From the NCBI GenBank assembly GCA_958510825.1, contig OY294048.1, positions 34,747,026-34,811,025 on the forward strand: a DNA stretch of 64,000 nucleotides, given 5' to 3'. This DNA is from Brachypterus glaber. Lineage: Eukaryota > Arthropoda > Insecta > Coleoptera > Kateretidae. This document shows, in pieces, positions 62,791 to 64,000 of the stretch. A model generated the notes under the pieces. It worked only from the letters and a program-made list of their open reading frames with translations. It searched no databases and had not been told where the DNA came from. The number at the start of each line of letters is the position of its first letter. Position 1 is the first letter of the stretch. The position numbers and the translations under genes were made by a program.

Positions 62791-64000
62791 TAAAGAAAAT
62801 AATTATTAATAATTATTATAATAATTAAAGACCACAGGAAAGAAACGATTTAACTCGCAAAACGAAAAATGTTCAGGAAAGTTTTAACTCCAATAGATTT
62901 AACAAAAACAATTATAATAACTTTTAAAATGGTGGTTATAGATCTTTGTACTTCAGAAAAACACTTTTAATAACTTGCCAACGTTTCGAAAAATTTATTT
63001 TCTTCCTCAGGGCTCTACAATTCAGTAAAACGCAGAAATTACAATATGTGTATAACATGAAAAAAATATATAAATATATAAAGATTTGTTACAAAATTAA
63101 AATTAAAAAGAAACAAAATAAATATCTATAGTATATGTTACTAGTTAATTTTAACAACATCCAAAATTATAAATTATTTTTGTCAGTATATTTATTTGTG
63201 TATTTATAATTTTGGTTGTTGTTAAATTTTTTCACTTCCGGTTTAACCGGAAACGACCCCCACTTTTGATTTTTAAATGGAACACCCTGTATATTTTTAC
63301 ATATTTGGATTCTTCATTAAATTATGTGTATTTTGTCAAAAATTGACAGCTTTTGTCATTTTTTAAATAAAATTTAGTTTTACATTTTTTTTATCTGAAA
63401 AGTCACTAAATCTATTCATTTTGGATCAAATATTGGTAGAAAAAAAACTTATTAAAGAAAATATTTACTTTTGATTTTACACGAAAACTTAACTTGGAAA
63501 AACACATTGTTTGCTTTAACTCAAATTTTTGCTTTATTACGTCTATGGCTCATTGCTATTACAAGAAAGATAATTTTTTTATCTTTACAATGATACCAAA
63601 AAGTTAATATTTATTTTCTTATTTTTTTTTTTAAATAATATAGTTTCATAATTTCGAGGTTTGCAGGGTTTTTAACCATAAAAAAATGGCAAGCAATTAT
63701 TTTTATTTTTTCATTTTTTACTCACATTTATTATTTTTTTTGTGAAAAAAATCACAAATTTTTAATTTTCAGCCACCCTAATGTATTTATTATCTTTAAC
63801 AATATTCAGAATCTTTAAAATTCCTACTTCCTTTCCAATTTCTTTTTACATATTCGAATTATTCACTAATTTTGCTTAAAAAGAAAGCATTTGTAACCAA
63901 CTACATTTATTACGAAAAGTCTGACATTTTTTATCAAATTATTTTTGTAAACCATGTAGCCATGATGTATGTTATAGAAAATTGTTAAAACTAAACATTG
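62791..64000. other. Downstream AT-rich sequence, no gene seen
   Basis: Contains a minus-strand stem with CTGAGGA and GAAAC cores at 62983-63010, and a CACTTCCGG...GGAACACCCTGTAT patch at about 63228-63291 related to the fold-back element at 4922-5742. No exon was recognised to the window end. Confidence 0.45.

Noticed and set aside
1..64000. CRISPR arrays, rRNA genes or bacterial operons
   Set aside because: No regularly spaced identical short repeats with unique spacers. The spliced transporter gene and LINE/SINE content show an animal genome.

Overview
This is an AT-rich, intron-rich animal genome fragment, almost certainly from an arthropod and probably an insect. The inference rests on long AT-rich introns, tRNA-derived SINEs, jockey-like non-LTR retrotransposons, a piggyBac-type MITE and remnants of mariner-like transposase. 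A beetle is possible, but the sequence alone does not fix the order. One 200-base assembly gap (Ns) lies at 25042-25241.

The only convincing host gene is on the plus strand from 31467 to 62151. It is a b(0,+)-type amino acid transporter light chain (SLC7A9-like). I reconstruct nine coding exons, all with GT/AG junctions and compatible phases, giving 535 residues after an upstream start exon that I could not find. The visible protein keeps the GSGIF element of TM1, the extracellular cysteine that links the light chain to its heavy subunit, the AYDGWN element of TM6, and a family-typical C-terminal tail. Its N-terminus carries an unusual Gly-rich extension in a GC-rich exon.

Everything else is dominated by mobile and repetitive DNA. 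Region 1-17.9 kb has no recognisable host gene. It holds a run of long inverted repeats (fold-back/MITE type), a tRNA-SINE, a TTAA-flanked piggyBac-type MITE, a two-copy short MITE and the 3' end of a LINE. Region 17.9-20.2 kb is a roughly 2.3-kb fold-back element with arms of about 0.8 kb. Region 20.2-25.0 kb holds a nearly complete jockey-type LINE on the minus strand, with ORF1 intact and ORF2 broken by one frameshift. Region 25.2-28.4 kb holds a second LINE on the plus strand, with a 999-codon open frame, truncated by the gap and ending in a tetranucleotide tail.

The transporter introns contain further LINE fragments, two SINE families, a TIR element with AACGTTA subterminal repeats, two tandem satellite-like arrays, a USP-type deubiquitinase fragment, a mariner-like transposase remnant and more copies of the fold-back family. 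No CRISPR array, rRNA gene, intact tRNA gene or viral gene was seen.
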